From positions 1 through 59,749 of the forward strand of contig JALEQX010000015.1 of the NCBI GenBank assembly GCA_022763825.1: 59,749 bases of DNA, written 5' to 3'. The stretch comes from Oscillospiraceae bacterium (GTDB lineage Bacteria; Bacillota; Clostridia; Oscillospirales; Acutalibacteraceae). This document shows positions 53,450-59,749 of this stretch, one piece after another. The position numbers and the translations under genes were made by a program. The notes under the pieces are model-generated. The model did no database searches. It worked only from the letters and a program-made list of their open reading frames with translations, and was not told the DNA's origin. Each line of letters starts with the position of its first letter. Positions within the stretch are counted from its first letter, which is position 1.

Positions 53450-53466
53450 AGTCAGATAAAGTCAGA
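53450..53466 (+). promoter_or_regulatory. CtsR operator (heptamer direct repeat)
   Basis: AGTCAGA TAA AGTCAGA: two identical heptamers spaced by 3 bp with A in the middle of the spacer. This matches the CtsR layout (R-G-T-C-A-A-A, N-A-N, R-G-T-C-A-A-A) with one shared A-to-G change in each half. It lies directly on the expected start site, 3 bp after the -10 box, so CtsR should repress its own operon. Confidence 0.8.
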
Positions 53467-53486
53467 CAATAAGGGAGGCGGGTAAA

Positions 53487-53933
53487 ATGTCGTTAAGCGA
53501 CGATATTTCGCAGTCGCTCTCGTCGGTCATAGAGCGCGACGGAGTTACGACTTTTTCGAGAAACGAGCTTGCCCGCCGGTTTAACTGCTCGACGGGACAG
53601 ATAAATTACGTTTTATCCTCGCGGTTTACACCCGAACGCGGATTCTGCGTCGAGAGCCGTAAGGGAAACGGCGGCTTCGTACGTATTTCCAAACGTTGTT
53701 CGGGCGCGGAGGGCGAGTCGATTATGAACGTTATACGCTCTGTCGGCGGCGAGATAGATTCCGCGAGCGCGGAATACATAATCAGGGATTTGTTCAAGCT
53801 CGGCGTGATAGACGAGAATTCGCAGAAGATAATGATATCCGCCTGCAAGGTAAACGCCCTGTCGGGTTCACAAAATAAAAATAAACTCAGAGCTTCGCTT
53901 TTAAAAAGCATGCTGTTGAGTATTGCGGAGTGA
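53487..53933 (+). CDS. ctsR: Class III stress repressor CtsR
   Basis: Dimeric winged-HTH repressor of clp genes. N-terminal HTH region S-R-N-E-L-A-R-R-F-N-C-S-T-G-Q-I-N-Y-V and the wing ESRKGNGGFVRI, which carries the heat-sensing Gly-rich loop, are conserved. 148 aa is normal. It is preceded by a matching operator. GGGAGG is 9 bp before the ATG. It is the first gene of ctsR-mcsA-mcsB-(terminator)-clpC. Confidence 0.95.
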   Translation: MSLSDDISQSLSSVIERDGVTTFSRNELARRFNCSTGQINYVLSSRFTPERGFCVESRKGNGGFVRISKRCSGAEGESIMNVIRSVGGEIDSASAEYIIRDLFKLGVIDENSQKIMISACKVNALSGSQNKNKLRASLLKSMLLSIAE

Positions 53934-53938
53934 TAAAT

Positions 53939-54430
53939 ATGCTGTGTCAGAATTGCGGAAAATATGAGGCTACGACTCATTTAAGACGAATAATAAACGG
54001 CGAGACCGCGGAGACTCATCTCTGCTCGAGGTGCGCCGCCGCCATGGGATATTCGAGGGGCTTTTCACCGCTCGGACTCGGATTCGGCGGACTTTTAGAC
54101 GGGCTTTTCGGCGACATGCCCCTTAATATCGCTTCGAGCCGTGCCGTCAGATGTGAAAAATGCGGATGCTCGTTCGACGATATCGTCAAAAACGGCAGAG
54201 TCGGCTGTCCCGAATGCTATAAATTATTTTATGATAAAATATCCGCGACGGTCAAAAAGGTTCACGGATGTGCCGTGTACGCCGGCGATACGAAAAAATC
54301 CGCGTCCGTAAAGCAGAACGACCGGGACAGGCTTTCGAGTCTTAAAGAGGAGCTTAAAAAAGCCGTCGAGGAAGAGAATTTCGAATACGCCGTTAAATTA
54401 AGAGACGAAATCAGAGCTATGGAGGGATGA
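53939..54430 (+). CDS. mcsA: McsA, zinc-finger activator of McsB
   Basis: 163 aa with two intact pairs of Cys motifs (M-L-C-Q-N-C-G and C-S-R-C; C-E-K-C-G and C-P-E-C) and a C-terminal UVR-type helical motif (LKEELKKAVEEENFEYAVKLRD). McsA normally binds and activates the arginine kinase McsB and adapts it to CtsR and ClpC. The start is ATG 53939, six bases after the ctsR stop; an in-frame GTG at 53930 is less likely. The stop overlaps the mcsB region. Confidence 0.92.
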   Translation: MLCQNCGKYEATTHLRRIINGETAETHLCSRCAAAMGYSRGFSPLGLGFGGLLDGLFGDMPLNIASSRAVRCEKCGCSFDDIVKNGRVGCPECYKLFYDKISATVKKVHGCAVYAGDTKKSASVKQNDRDRLSSLKEELKKAVEEENFEYAVKLRDEIRAMEG

Positions 54431-54435
54431 AAATT

Positions 54436-55443
54436 ATGTGGTACGAAAAAGGAACCGACCCGACCGACGCAGTTATAGGCTGTGAGATTACTGCCGTAAG
54501 AAATATAAATTCAATCCCGTTTTCGTGGAGACTTTCGTCCGACGCGAAACGTCAGGTCATTTCCGCCGTCAAAAAGGCAATGTCAGAGTATAAGGGCGAT
54601 AAACTATATTTTTCGCTCATGGAGGACTTGACGAAAAGACAGGCGGTAGCTCTTGCCGAAAGGCGCGTTATAACTCCCGAATTCTTAGGCTCCGACGACG
54701 TACGCGCGCTTATTATGAGCGAGGACGAGCATTTGAGCGTTATGATATTTTCGGACGACCATATAAGAATAAGGGTTGCCCGCGCGGGGCGCGATATAAA
54801 CGCCGTTTTGGACGAATTTAAAAGACTCGACGAATTTCTTGATAACAAACTTCATTTTGCGTTTGACGAAAAGCTCGGATATCTCGGCCCCGACCCGACG
54901 GTATTGGGTACGGGAATGAACGTTACGGCTCTTGTTTCTCTCCCCGGGCTTACCAAAAGCGGAGAGCTTAAATCTATAGCCTCGTCCGCCGACAGGCTCG
55001 GCATTTCGATAAGCGCGATGTTCGGCACGCAGATAAATCAAGTCGGAGATATCTACGCCGTTACGAACAGAATTACAATGGGACTGTCCGAGGAAAAGGG
55101 CGTCGAAAATCTCGCACTGTTTACAGACCAGCTGACGACCTCCGAGAGAAACGCCGCCGAGAGCTTTGCAGGCGACGTTAACGCCATTGATATGATTCAC
55201 AGAAGCGCGCAGATTGCCTCGGGTGCAAAATTCCTATCGACAAACGAAATGCTCGAAGCGTTTTCGTGGATAAGTCTCGGTATCTCCGTCGGGATTATAA
55301 AAGCGAGCAGGAGGGCTCTTGACCCGCTTATATTCACAATGCAGCCGGCGAGTTTAAACGTTGCGAACCGCGAAATGCTCGACGTAAGGGCGAGAGACGA
55401 ATTGAGAGCGAAAATTTTAAGCTCGAAGCTTAAATTTGCATAA
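54436..55443 (+). CDS. mcsB: McsB homologue with degenerate kinase site (predicted pseudo-arginine kinase)
   Basis: 335 aa, clearly homologous to McsB over its whole length, but key kinase residues are changed. The S-S-R-I-R-L-A-R-N motif is G15-C-E17-I-T19-A-V-R22-N; N-E-E-D-H-x-R is F105-S-D-D-H109-I-R; the active-site signature C-P-T-N-x-G-T-G-x-R is D153-P-T-V156-L-G-T-G-M-N162; the R-G-x-x-G-E loop is S193-A-M-F-G-T198. By contrast the RDxxRA motif of the phosphoarginine pocket is intact (R320-D-E-L-R-A325). The start ATG 54436 follows GGAGGG. ATP:guanidino phosphotransfer is unlikely; a binding or adaptor role with McsA, CtsR and ClpC is my inference. Confidence 0.88.
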   Translation: MWYEKGTDPTDAVIGCEITAVRNINSIPFSWRLSSDAKRQVISAVKKAMSEYKGDKLYFSLMEDLTKRQAVALAERRVITPEFLGSDDVRALIMSEDEHLSVMIFSDDHIRIRVARAGRDINAVLDEFKRLDEFLDNKLHFAFDEKLGYLGPDPTVLGTGMNVTALVSLPGLTKSGELKSIASSADRLGISISAMFGTQINQVGDIYAVTNRITMGLSEEKGVENLALFTDQLTTSERNAAESFAGDVNAIDMIHRSAQIASGAKFLSTNEMLEAFSWISLGISVGIIKASRRALDPLIFTMQPASLNVANREMLDVRARDELRAKILSSKLKFA

Positions 55444-55457
55444 TATTTTTTATAATG

Positions 55458-55488
55458 CCGTATCATTTATATGATACGGTCTTTTTTT
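55458..55488 (+). terminator. Intrinsic terminator between mcsB and clpC
   Basis: A perfect 9-bp stem, CCGTATCAT (55458-55466) with ATGATACGG (55471-55479), loop TTAT, followed by TCTTTTTTT. It lies 15 bp after mcsB and 36 bp before clpC. No good promoter is visible after it. Confidence 0.88.
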
Positions 55489-55523
55489 AAGCCGTAAATG
55501 ATTTTTAACGGTGAATGATGTAT

Positions 55524-57980
55524 ATGTATAAATTTACGGGATTTAACGAAAAGGCGAACAATGCTCTCAACAACGCCATAAACACAGCAGAGGATATGGG
55601 GCACACGTATATAGGAAGCGAGCATTTGCTCTTAGGGCTTCTGAAGGACCCGACGAATTCGGCTTCGGGGATTCTGAATTCAAAAAGAATATCGTCCGAC
55701 GCCGTCTCCAAAGCCGTGAAAACGAGCGTCGGCGTGGGGATTCCTACCCGTCTTTCTCCCGACGATTTTACGCCCAGGGGCAGAAATATTATCGAAAATT
55801 CAATCGGATGCGCGAGAGCCGGCGGTGAAAAGCTCGTTACAACGGAGCATATTCTGCTTTCGCTCGTTCGTGACCCGCAGTGCGGTGCGTGCAGGATCAT
55901 CTCGTCGCTCGGCTGCCCTCCGAATGAGATTTCCTCCGACATTTCGCGCGATACTTCAGGGGAAACGCAGAGGAGAAAAAGCGATTTCGCCCGCGATTTG
56001 AAGCCCAAATTCTCGTCTAAAACAGACGTGAGCGAGAGGTTCGGGTTTGATTTGACCCTCGCCGCCGCGCAGGGACGCGTTGACCCCGTTATCGGCAGGG
56101 ACAGGGAGATTGAACGCGTTATAGAAATTCTCTCACGGCGAAAGAAAAACAATCCGTGTTTAATCGGCGAACCCGGAGTCGGAAAAACGGCTGTCGCCGA
56201 GGGGCTTGCACAGCGCATTGCCGACGGAGATGTGCCGGACGCGCTTAAAAATAAACGGATTTTAAGCGTTGACCTTACCGGAATGGTCGCGGGAACTAAA
56301 TACCGCGGGGATTTCGAGGAACGCATACGTTCACTTATAAACGAGGTCGTGTCGCGCGGGGATACAATATTATTTATAGACGAAATTCATACGATAGTCG
56401 GCGCGGGCTCGGCGGAGGGCGCGGTCGACGCGGCGAATATATTAAAGCCCGCTCTTACGAGGGGCGATCTGCGCGTTATCGGCGCCACAACGGCTGACGA
56501 ATACAGAAAGAATATAGAAAAGGACGGCGCGCTCGCACGTCGTTTTCAGACGGTCGTAATCGAGGAACCCGACAGGGATTCCGCCGTTAAAATATTGGAA
56601 GGACTGCGAGACAGGTACGCTTCGCATCATAACGTCATCATAACCGACGAAGCGGTAAAACAGGCGGTCGATTTGTCCGCAAGGTATATCTGCGACAGAT
56701 TTCTGCCGGACAAGGCAGTTGATATTATGGACGAAACGGCGGCGAGGATTAAGCTTAAAAACAGCGCGGTTCCCGACGAAGTGACCGAGCTTGAAAACGA
56801 ATTGAAAAGAATATCGGACGAAAAGGAAAACGCCGTCTGCTCACATGATTTTGATTCGGCGCAGGCTCTGCGCGACGAGCAGAAAGAGATTCTTACAAAG
56901 CTGTCGCGGGCAAAATCGAAGTGGGAGGACTGCGAACGCGAAAATATAAGCGAGGTCACCGGCGAGGATATCGCCCGGACAGTCAGCGGACTTACGGGGA
57001 TTCCTCTGACGCAGATAACGCAGAGCGAGTCGGCGCGTCTGCTGACTCTCGGGGACGAGCTTAAAAAATGCGTTATCGGACAGGATGACGCAATTGACGC
57101 GGTTGTCAGGGCGGTCAGACTTTCCCGCACGGGGCTTAAGGACCCGAACAGACCCGCGGGCGTTCTGCTGTTTGCAGGGCCTACGGGAGTGGGCAAAACA
57201 CAGCTGTGCAAGGCTCTGGCAAAGTGCGTCTACGGCAGCGAAAACGCTCTTATTCGCTTTGATATGTCGGAATATATGGAGAAGCACAACGCCTCTAAAT
57301 TAATCGGTTCACCGCCCGGCTACGTCGGTTACGAGGAGGGCGGAATTCTTACGAAAAAGGTAAGGGCGCGCCCGTACAGCGTTATTCTTTTTGACGAGAC
57401 GGAAAAGGCTCACCCGGACGTTTTTAATATGATGCTTCAGATTTTCGACGACGGAATTCTGACCGATTCCGACGGCAGAACGGTCAATTTTAAAAATTCG
57501 CTTATCATAATGACTTCTAATATCGGTGCGAAAACGATATCAAATCAGGACGGCTCTGTGGGCTTCGGCAATCCCGACAAAACGAGCGAGAATAAAAATA
57601 TCGAAAAAGCCGTCCGCGCCGAGATAAAACGCCTGTTCCGCCCCGAATTTATAAACAGAATCGACGATATAATAGTATTTAATAAGCTTGACAGGTTAAG
57701 CGTGCTCAAAATCGCGCGGACAATGCTTTCCGATATCAAGGAGCGGTGCGCACGGCTGGGAATCAAAATTTCGTTTGACGAGTCGGTCGTTGACATGACC
57801 GCGGAAAAAGGCTTTGACCCCGTTTACGGAGCAAGACCCCTGCGCCGTGCGATACGTGTAAATGTCGAGGATAAGCTGGCGTCCGCGCTGATTTCCGGGG
57901 AGATAAACCCCGGCGGGGAGTATATGTGCGATTATAACGAGGGAATTAAAATAACCGAGGTGATTTCTGCCGGGCGTTGA
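55524..57980 (+). CDS. clpC: ATP-dependent Clp protease ATPase subunit ClpC
   Basis: Hexameric unfoldase feeding ClpP. Two Clp-N repeats carry S-E33-H and T-E108-H, the Glu positions that bind phosphoarginine in Bacillus ClpC (E32, E106). Then Walker A1 G-E-P-G-V-G-K-T (215-222), Y-R-G-D-F-E-E-R, a short UVR-type M-domain (~425-465), Walker A2 G-P-T-G-V-G-K-T (552-559), and the V-G-F ClpP-docking loop (D-G-S-V-G-F-G-N). 818 aa. I prefer ATG 55524, since GGTGA (55510-55514) abuts the earlier ATG 55515. It may depend on read-through of the upstream terminator. Confidence 0.94.
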   Translation: MYKFTGFNEKANNALNNAINTAEDMGHTYIGSEHLLLGLLKDPTNSASGILNSKRISSDAVSKAVKTSVGVGIPTRLSPDDFTPRGRNIIENSIGCARAGGEKLVTTEHILLSLVRDPQCGACRIISSLGCPPNEISSDISRDTSGETQRRKSDFARDLKPKFSSKTDVSERFGFDLTLAAAQGRVDPVIGRDREIERVIEILSRRKKNNPCLIGEPGVGKTAVAEGLAQRIADGDVPDALKNKRILSVDLTGMVAGTKYRGDFEERIRSLINEVVSRGDTILFIDEIHTIVGAGSAEGAVDAANILKPALTRGDLRVIGATTADEYRKNIEKDGALARRFQTVVIEEPDRDSAVKILEGLRDRYASHHNVIITDEAVKQAVDLSARYICDRFLPDKAVDIMDETAARIKLKNSAVPDEVTELENELKRISDEKENAVCSHDFDSAQALRDEQKEILTKLSRAKSKWEDCERENISEVTGEDIARTVSGLTGIPLTQITQSESARLLTLGDELKKCVIGQDDAIDAVVRAVRLSRTGLKDPNRPAGVLLFAGPTGVGKTQLCKALAKCVYGSENALIRFDMSEYMEKHNASKLIGSPPGYVGYEEGGILTKKVRARPYSVILFDETEKAHPDVFNMMLQIFDDGILTDSDGRTVNFKNSLIIMTSNIGAKTISNQDGSVGFGNPDKTSENKNIEKAVRAEIKRLFRPEFINRIDDIIVFNKLDRLSVLKIARTMLSDIKERCARLGIKISFDESVVDMTAEKGFDPVYGARPLRRAIRVNVEDKLASALISGEINPGGEYMCDYNEGIKITEVISAGR

Positions 57981-57989
57981 GAGGGGGGA

Positions 57990-58018
57990 TTGTTTTTTAC
58001 TCTTTTCTTTCCGATAAT
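57990..58018 (+). promoter_or_regulatory. Possible promoter of the recombinase gene
   Basis: TTGTTT (57990-57995), 17 bp, GATAAT (58013-58018). The transcript would begin only a few bases before the ribosome site GGAGG (58026-58030). Confidence 0.4.
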
Positions 58019-58038
58019 TTATGTCGGAGGGATAATAG

Positions 58039-58875
58039 ATGAAATTGACGGACTCAATTATAAATGAGTTTAAAGAATATTTGATTGATAATGATAAGAG
58101 TGCATATACGGTTGAAAAGTATATACGTGACGTTGTTAAATTTAAAGAATATTCGTGCGATTGTGAGATAGTAAAAGAGACGGCGGGGGAGTATAAGAAT
58201 TATCTGAATCGAAACGGGTACTCCGTACGCAGTATTAATTCTATGCTGTCGTCGGTAAACGCGCTGTTTGAATTTTTAGATAGAAATGATTTGAAAGTAA
58301 AGACAATAAAAATGCAGAGAAGCGTATACTGTCCCGAGGATAAGGAACTTACGAGAGCGGAATATCAGAGACTTTGTTCGGCGGCGAAAATGAAGAAAAA
58401 TAACCGTCTTGAGTTTATAATCGAGACGGTTTGTTCCACTGGTATACGTATAGGCGAACTTAAATATATTACGGTCGAATCGGCAAAACGAGGAGAAGCG
58501 GTCGTAACGCTCAAAGGTAAGACAAGGTATGTTTTTATCCCGAAAGAGTTAAAAAGAAAACTGCTCCGTTATTCAGCGGAGCAGAATATTAAATCGGGTA
58601 TGATATTTGTAACGCGTACGGGTAAAGCCGTGAACAGAACCAACGTCTGGCGTGATATGAAAAATCTGTGCAAGGACGCGGGAGTAAAGCCCGAAAAAGT
58701 TTTTCCGCATAATTTAAGACACCTGTTTGCAAGAACATTTTATAACATAGATAAGGATATAGCAAAACTCGCCGATATCCTCGGTCATTCGAGTATAGAC
58801 ACAACGAGAATATATATAATCTCCACCGGCGCAGAACATAGAAGATTAATCGAAAAAATGAGATTGATACTTTAA
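58039..58875 (+). CDS. Tyrosine recombinase (XerC/D-like integrase)
   Basis: 278 aa. An N-terminal SAM-like core-binding domain (~5-85) precedes the catalytic domain. All catalytic residues are visible: R137 (T-G-I-R-I-G-E-L), Lys in G-K-T-R-Y-V, H224-x2-R227 (H-N-L-R-H-L-F-A), H250 (L-G-H-S-S) and nucleophile Y259 (T-T-R-I-Y). The gene is more A/T-rich than clpC. It ends 30 bp before the first of two inverted 24-bp sites, its likely targets. It has no phage genes around it. Members of this family both integrate elements and invert promoters; the context here favours inversion. Confidence 0.92.
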   Translation: MKLTDSIINEFKEYLIDNDKSAYTVEKYIRDVVKFKEYSCDCEIVKETAGEYKNYLNRNGYSVRSINSMLSSVNALFEFLDRNDLKVKTIKMQRSVYCPEDKELTRAEYQRLCSAAKMKKNNRLEFIIETVCSTGIRIGELKYITVESAKRGEAVVTLKGKTRYVFIPKELKRKLLRYSAEQNIKSGMIFVTRTGKAVNRTNVWRDMKNLCKDAGVKPEKVFPHNLRHLFARTFYNIDKDIAKLADILGHSSIDTTRIYIISTGAEHRRLIEKMRLIL

Positions 58876-58892
58876 AAGATAATAAAAAACGC

Positions 58893-58908
58893 CGTCAAAA
58901 CTTTGACG
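58893..58908 (+). repeat. 16-bp palindrome next to the left recombination site
   Basis: CGTCAAA AC TTTGACG, a perfect inverted repeat that runs into the left 24-bp site (overlap 58906-58908). It could be an accessory binding site for the recombinase or the HTH protein, or an RNA hairpin at the end of the recombinase mRNA. Confidence 0.6.
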
Positions 58909-58929
58909 ACATAATCCGTATTATGTTGT
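58906..58929 (+). repeat. Left inverted recombination site (IRL)
   Basis: 24 bp: arms ACGACATAAT and ATTATGTTGT around the asymmetric centre CCGT. The reverse complement of the right site matches at 23 of 24 positions. Two inverted arms around a short asymmetric centre are what a tyrosine recombinase dimer binds. Confidence 0.8.
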
Positions 58930-58973
58930 AATGATAAAACGGCATGTGTGTAGTATTTTGCGATTACAATGTC

Positions 58974-59002
58974 ATTATAGCGGATATTAGCAAACATTTC
59001 AA
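58974..59002 (-). promoter_or_regulatory. Promoter inside the invertible segment, pointing left
   Basis: On the minus strand TTGAAA (58997-59002), 17 bp, perfect TATAAT (58974-58979). It would transcribe through the left site and antisense into the recombinase 3' end. After inversion it would read into the HTH gene. Confidence 0.78.
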
Positions 59003-59053
59003 GCAAAATGTAATAAAATTATTTAAAAATGTAAAATTTAAGCAACACGAATA

Positions 59054-59131
59054 AGCCCTTTTTCAAAATTAAGAAAAAAGGCTATGTTTTTCTGCCCTGT
59101 TTTCGAGTGAAACATAGCAGATTTATTTTTT
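59054..59131 (+). terminator. Overlapping hairpins and T tract inside the invertible segment
   Basis: Hairpin A: AGCCCTTTTTC (59054-59064) with GAAAAAAGGCT (59073-59083), one mismatch. Hairpin B: GCTATGTTT (59081-59089) with AAACATAGC (59110-59118), then ATTTATTTTTTT. The two share bases 59081-59083, so they exclude each other, like an attenuator pair. Both act on rightward transcripts in the present orientation. Confidence 0.65.
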
Positions 59132-59146
59132 TATTGCCGAAACTTT

Positions 59147-59170
59147 ACAACATAATACGGATTATGTTGT
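59147..59170 (-). repeat. Right inverted recombination site (IRR)
   Basis: 24 bp: perfect 10-bp arms ACAACATAAT and ATTATGTTGT around ACGG. On the minus strand the centre reads CCGT, as in the left site on the plus strand, so the two sites are in inverted orientation and recombination would invert, not excise, the interior. Confidence 0.8.
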
Positions 59171-59197
59171 GTAAAAGTTAATCAGGAGGGGTAGGCA

Positions 59198-59386
59198 ATG
59201 GGTTCGGAAAACAATCAACAAGAAGAACAGAAATCGGGTTATATGGGATCGAAGGAGGCTGCTAAACTTTGGAATGTTACCCAATCGACCGTAACAAAAT
59301 GGTGTCGTGAAGGGTTAATTGACGGTGTGGAACAGGACAGTCCCGGAAGCCCGTGGCGTATCCCTCGTAATGCAAAAAGACCATGA
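59198..59386 (+). CDS. Excisionase/MerR-type helix-turn-helix protein
   Basis: 62 aa. A Gln/Glu-rich start is followed by a compact winged-helix motif: S-K-E-A-A-K-L-W-N-V-T-Q-S-T-V-T-K-W-C-R-E-G-L-I, then P-G-S-P-W-R-I-P-R, typical of excisionase-family and small MerR-like DNA-binding domains. GGAGGGG lies 8-12 bp before the ATG. Placed just right of the invertible segment, it could be a recombination directionality factor or a regulator controlled by the switch. Both are inference. Confidence 0.8.
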   Translation: MGSENNQQEEQKSGYMGSKEAAKLWNVTQSTVTKWCREGLIDGVEQDSPGSPWRIPRNAKRP

Positions 59387-59406
59387 ATAAAAAGGAGATT
59401 ATAGAC

Positions 59407-59749
59407 ATGGATATTCAAGATGAAAATGTATCAATTCAAAAAAATCAAATTGTTGAAGATGAAAAACAGAGAATGAACAATTCTAATGTTTGTTCGAACT
59501 GCGGGGCTATGTTGAGCGAAGAACAAAGTTTTTGTCATAAATGCGGAAAGAGAATTGAACAATCTAATTTTGAACCGCCTGCTTTGCAGTTTAAATCACC
59601 GGTGCCGAATTATACCGGTGAAAAATATAACAACTATTTTAACGGATTGAATAAAACATCCAAAAGCAACATTTTTATTTCAATCGGCGGGATTATTTCA
59701 GGCATAGTTTCTATGATATTTGGATTTGTAATGCTTGGTAGTTATGTTG
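59407..59749 (+). CDS. Zinc-ribbon membrane protein (3' truncated by window end)
   Basis: 114 codons are visible. After a charged start, a zinc ribbon C-S-N-C-G-x(10)-C-H-K-C-G (residues ~32-50) is followed by a linker and a hydrophobic helix (IFISIGGIISGIVSMIFGFV). GGAG precedes the ATG, 20 bp after the HTH gene, so the two are probably co-transcribed. The frame runs off the window. The layout recalls the zinc-ribbon membrane protein at 38466, but sequence similarity beyond the ribbon is not obvious. Function unknown; it may be the output of the phase switch. Confidence 0.75.
   Translation, partial: MDIQDENVSIQKNQIVEDEKQRMNNSNVCSNCGAMLSEEQSFCHKCGKRIEQSNFEPPALQFKSPVPNYTGEKYNNYFNGLNKTSKSNIFISIGGIISGIVSMIFGFVMLGSYV

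Larger units (their letters stand above)
58906..59170. other. Predicted invertible promoter segment (phase switch)
   Basis: This fills the 322-bp gene-free gap between the recombinase and HTH genes. It is bounded by inverted 24-bp sites with a 217-bp interior. The interior holds one good promoter, pointing left, and overlapping hairpins with a T tract acting rightward. In this orientation the right-hand genes face a terminator and no promoter (OFF). Flipping would put the promoter at ~59074-59102 reading toward 59198 and turn the terminators leftward (ON). Inversion itself is inferred. Confidence 0.68.

Noticed and set aside
58039..59749. Prophage or integrative element border marked by the integrase
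   Set aside because: No phage, conjugation or toxin genes are seen and the flanking repeats are inverted, not direct. A larger element beyond 59749 cannot be excluded.
1..59749. CRISPR array or insertion sequence
   Set aside because: I saw no regularly spaced repeats and no transposase-like frame anywhere in the window.

Overview
The window reads as a chromosomal segment of an anaerobic, endospore-forming member of Bacillota, class Clostridia. I infer Oscillospirales-like from the combination below, but this is not proven. The evidence is a complete Rnf ferredoxin:NAD+ oxidoreductase operon preceded by apbE, a NusG-domain-II gene and a Gx-transporter gene; a gerA-type spore germinant receptor operon; an anaerobic sulfatase-maturing radical SAM enzyme; a split transketolase; a CtsR/McsA/McsB/ClpC stress operon; and Gram-positive promoters with TTGACA/TATAAT-like boxes at 17-bp spacing. 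Most of the window is conserved housekeeping DNA. The last ~1.7 kb is accessory-like.

Layout. 3-845: 3' part of a nucleotidyltransferase-family gene. 994-9551: one long plus-strand operon, GH20 hexosaminidase, ApbE flavin transferase, NusG-II protein, Gx transporter, rnfCDGEAB, closed by a bidirectional terminator. 9627-11101 (minus): coaX and a probable pantothenate ECF S-component. 11274-17173: proC, an NfeD/SPFH pair, and two tandem membrane-anchored parvulin-type foldases with near-identical promoters. 17286-18323 (minus): DUF4363 and DUF421 proteins, divergent from gerAA-gerAB-gerAC. 22261-29912: miaB, a YlbF-family protein, mutS, mutL, miaA. 29909-35712: a cell-division and envelope cluster (HlyD-like protein, YggS, SepF, DivIVA-type coiled coil, LspA, RluA-family pseudouridine synthase). 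35732-39275: split transketolase, RhaD-type aldolase, zinc-ribbon membrane protein. 39394-39559 (minus): tRNA-Val and tRNA-Pro. 39744-42542: a flavoprotein and a secreted LCAT-like hydrolase. 42685-45791 (minus): a five-TM formylglycine sulfatase and its anSME maturase, divergent from an acyltransferase-3. 47208-53340 (minus): argG, then (transcribed from the right) prfA, a TsaC-CoaE fusion, a lytic transglycosylase and an M18 aminopeptidase. 53487-57980: ctsR-mcsA-mcsB, an intrinsic terminator, then clpC.

The most striking region is 58039-59749. A tyrosine recombinase gene is followed 30 bp later by a 265-bp segment bounded by two inverted copies of a 24-bp near-palindromic site (23/24 identical). 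Inside lies a good promoter (TTGAAA-17-TATAAT) that points left, away from the downstream genes, plus forward-acting terminator hairpins. To the right are an excisionase-like HTH protein and a zinc-ribbon membrane protein. I read this as a recombinase-encoded invertible promoter switch, captured in its OFF orientation for the right-hand genes.

Two other points stand out. The McsB homologue has lost nearly all ATP-binding and catalytic residues of the arginine-kinase family but keeps the RDxxRA phosphoarginine-site motif, while the adjacent ClpC keeps both Glu residues that bind phosphoarginine. The TsaC-CoaE fusion has a Walker A motif ending in K-G instead of K-S/T.
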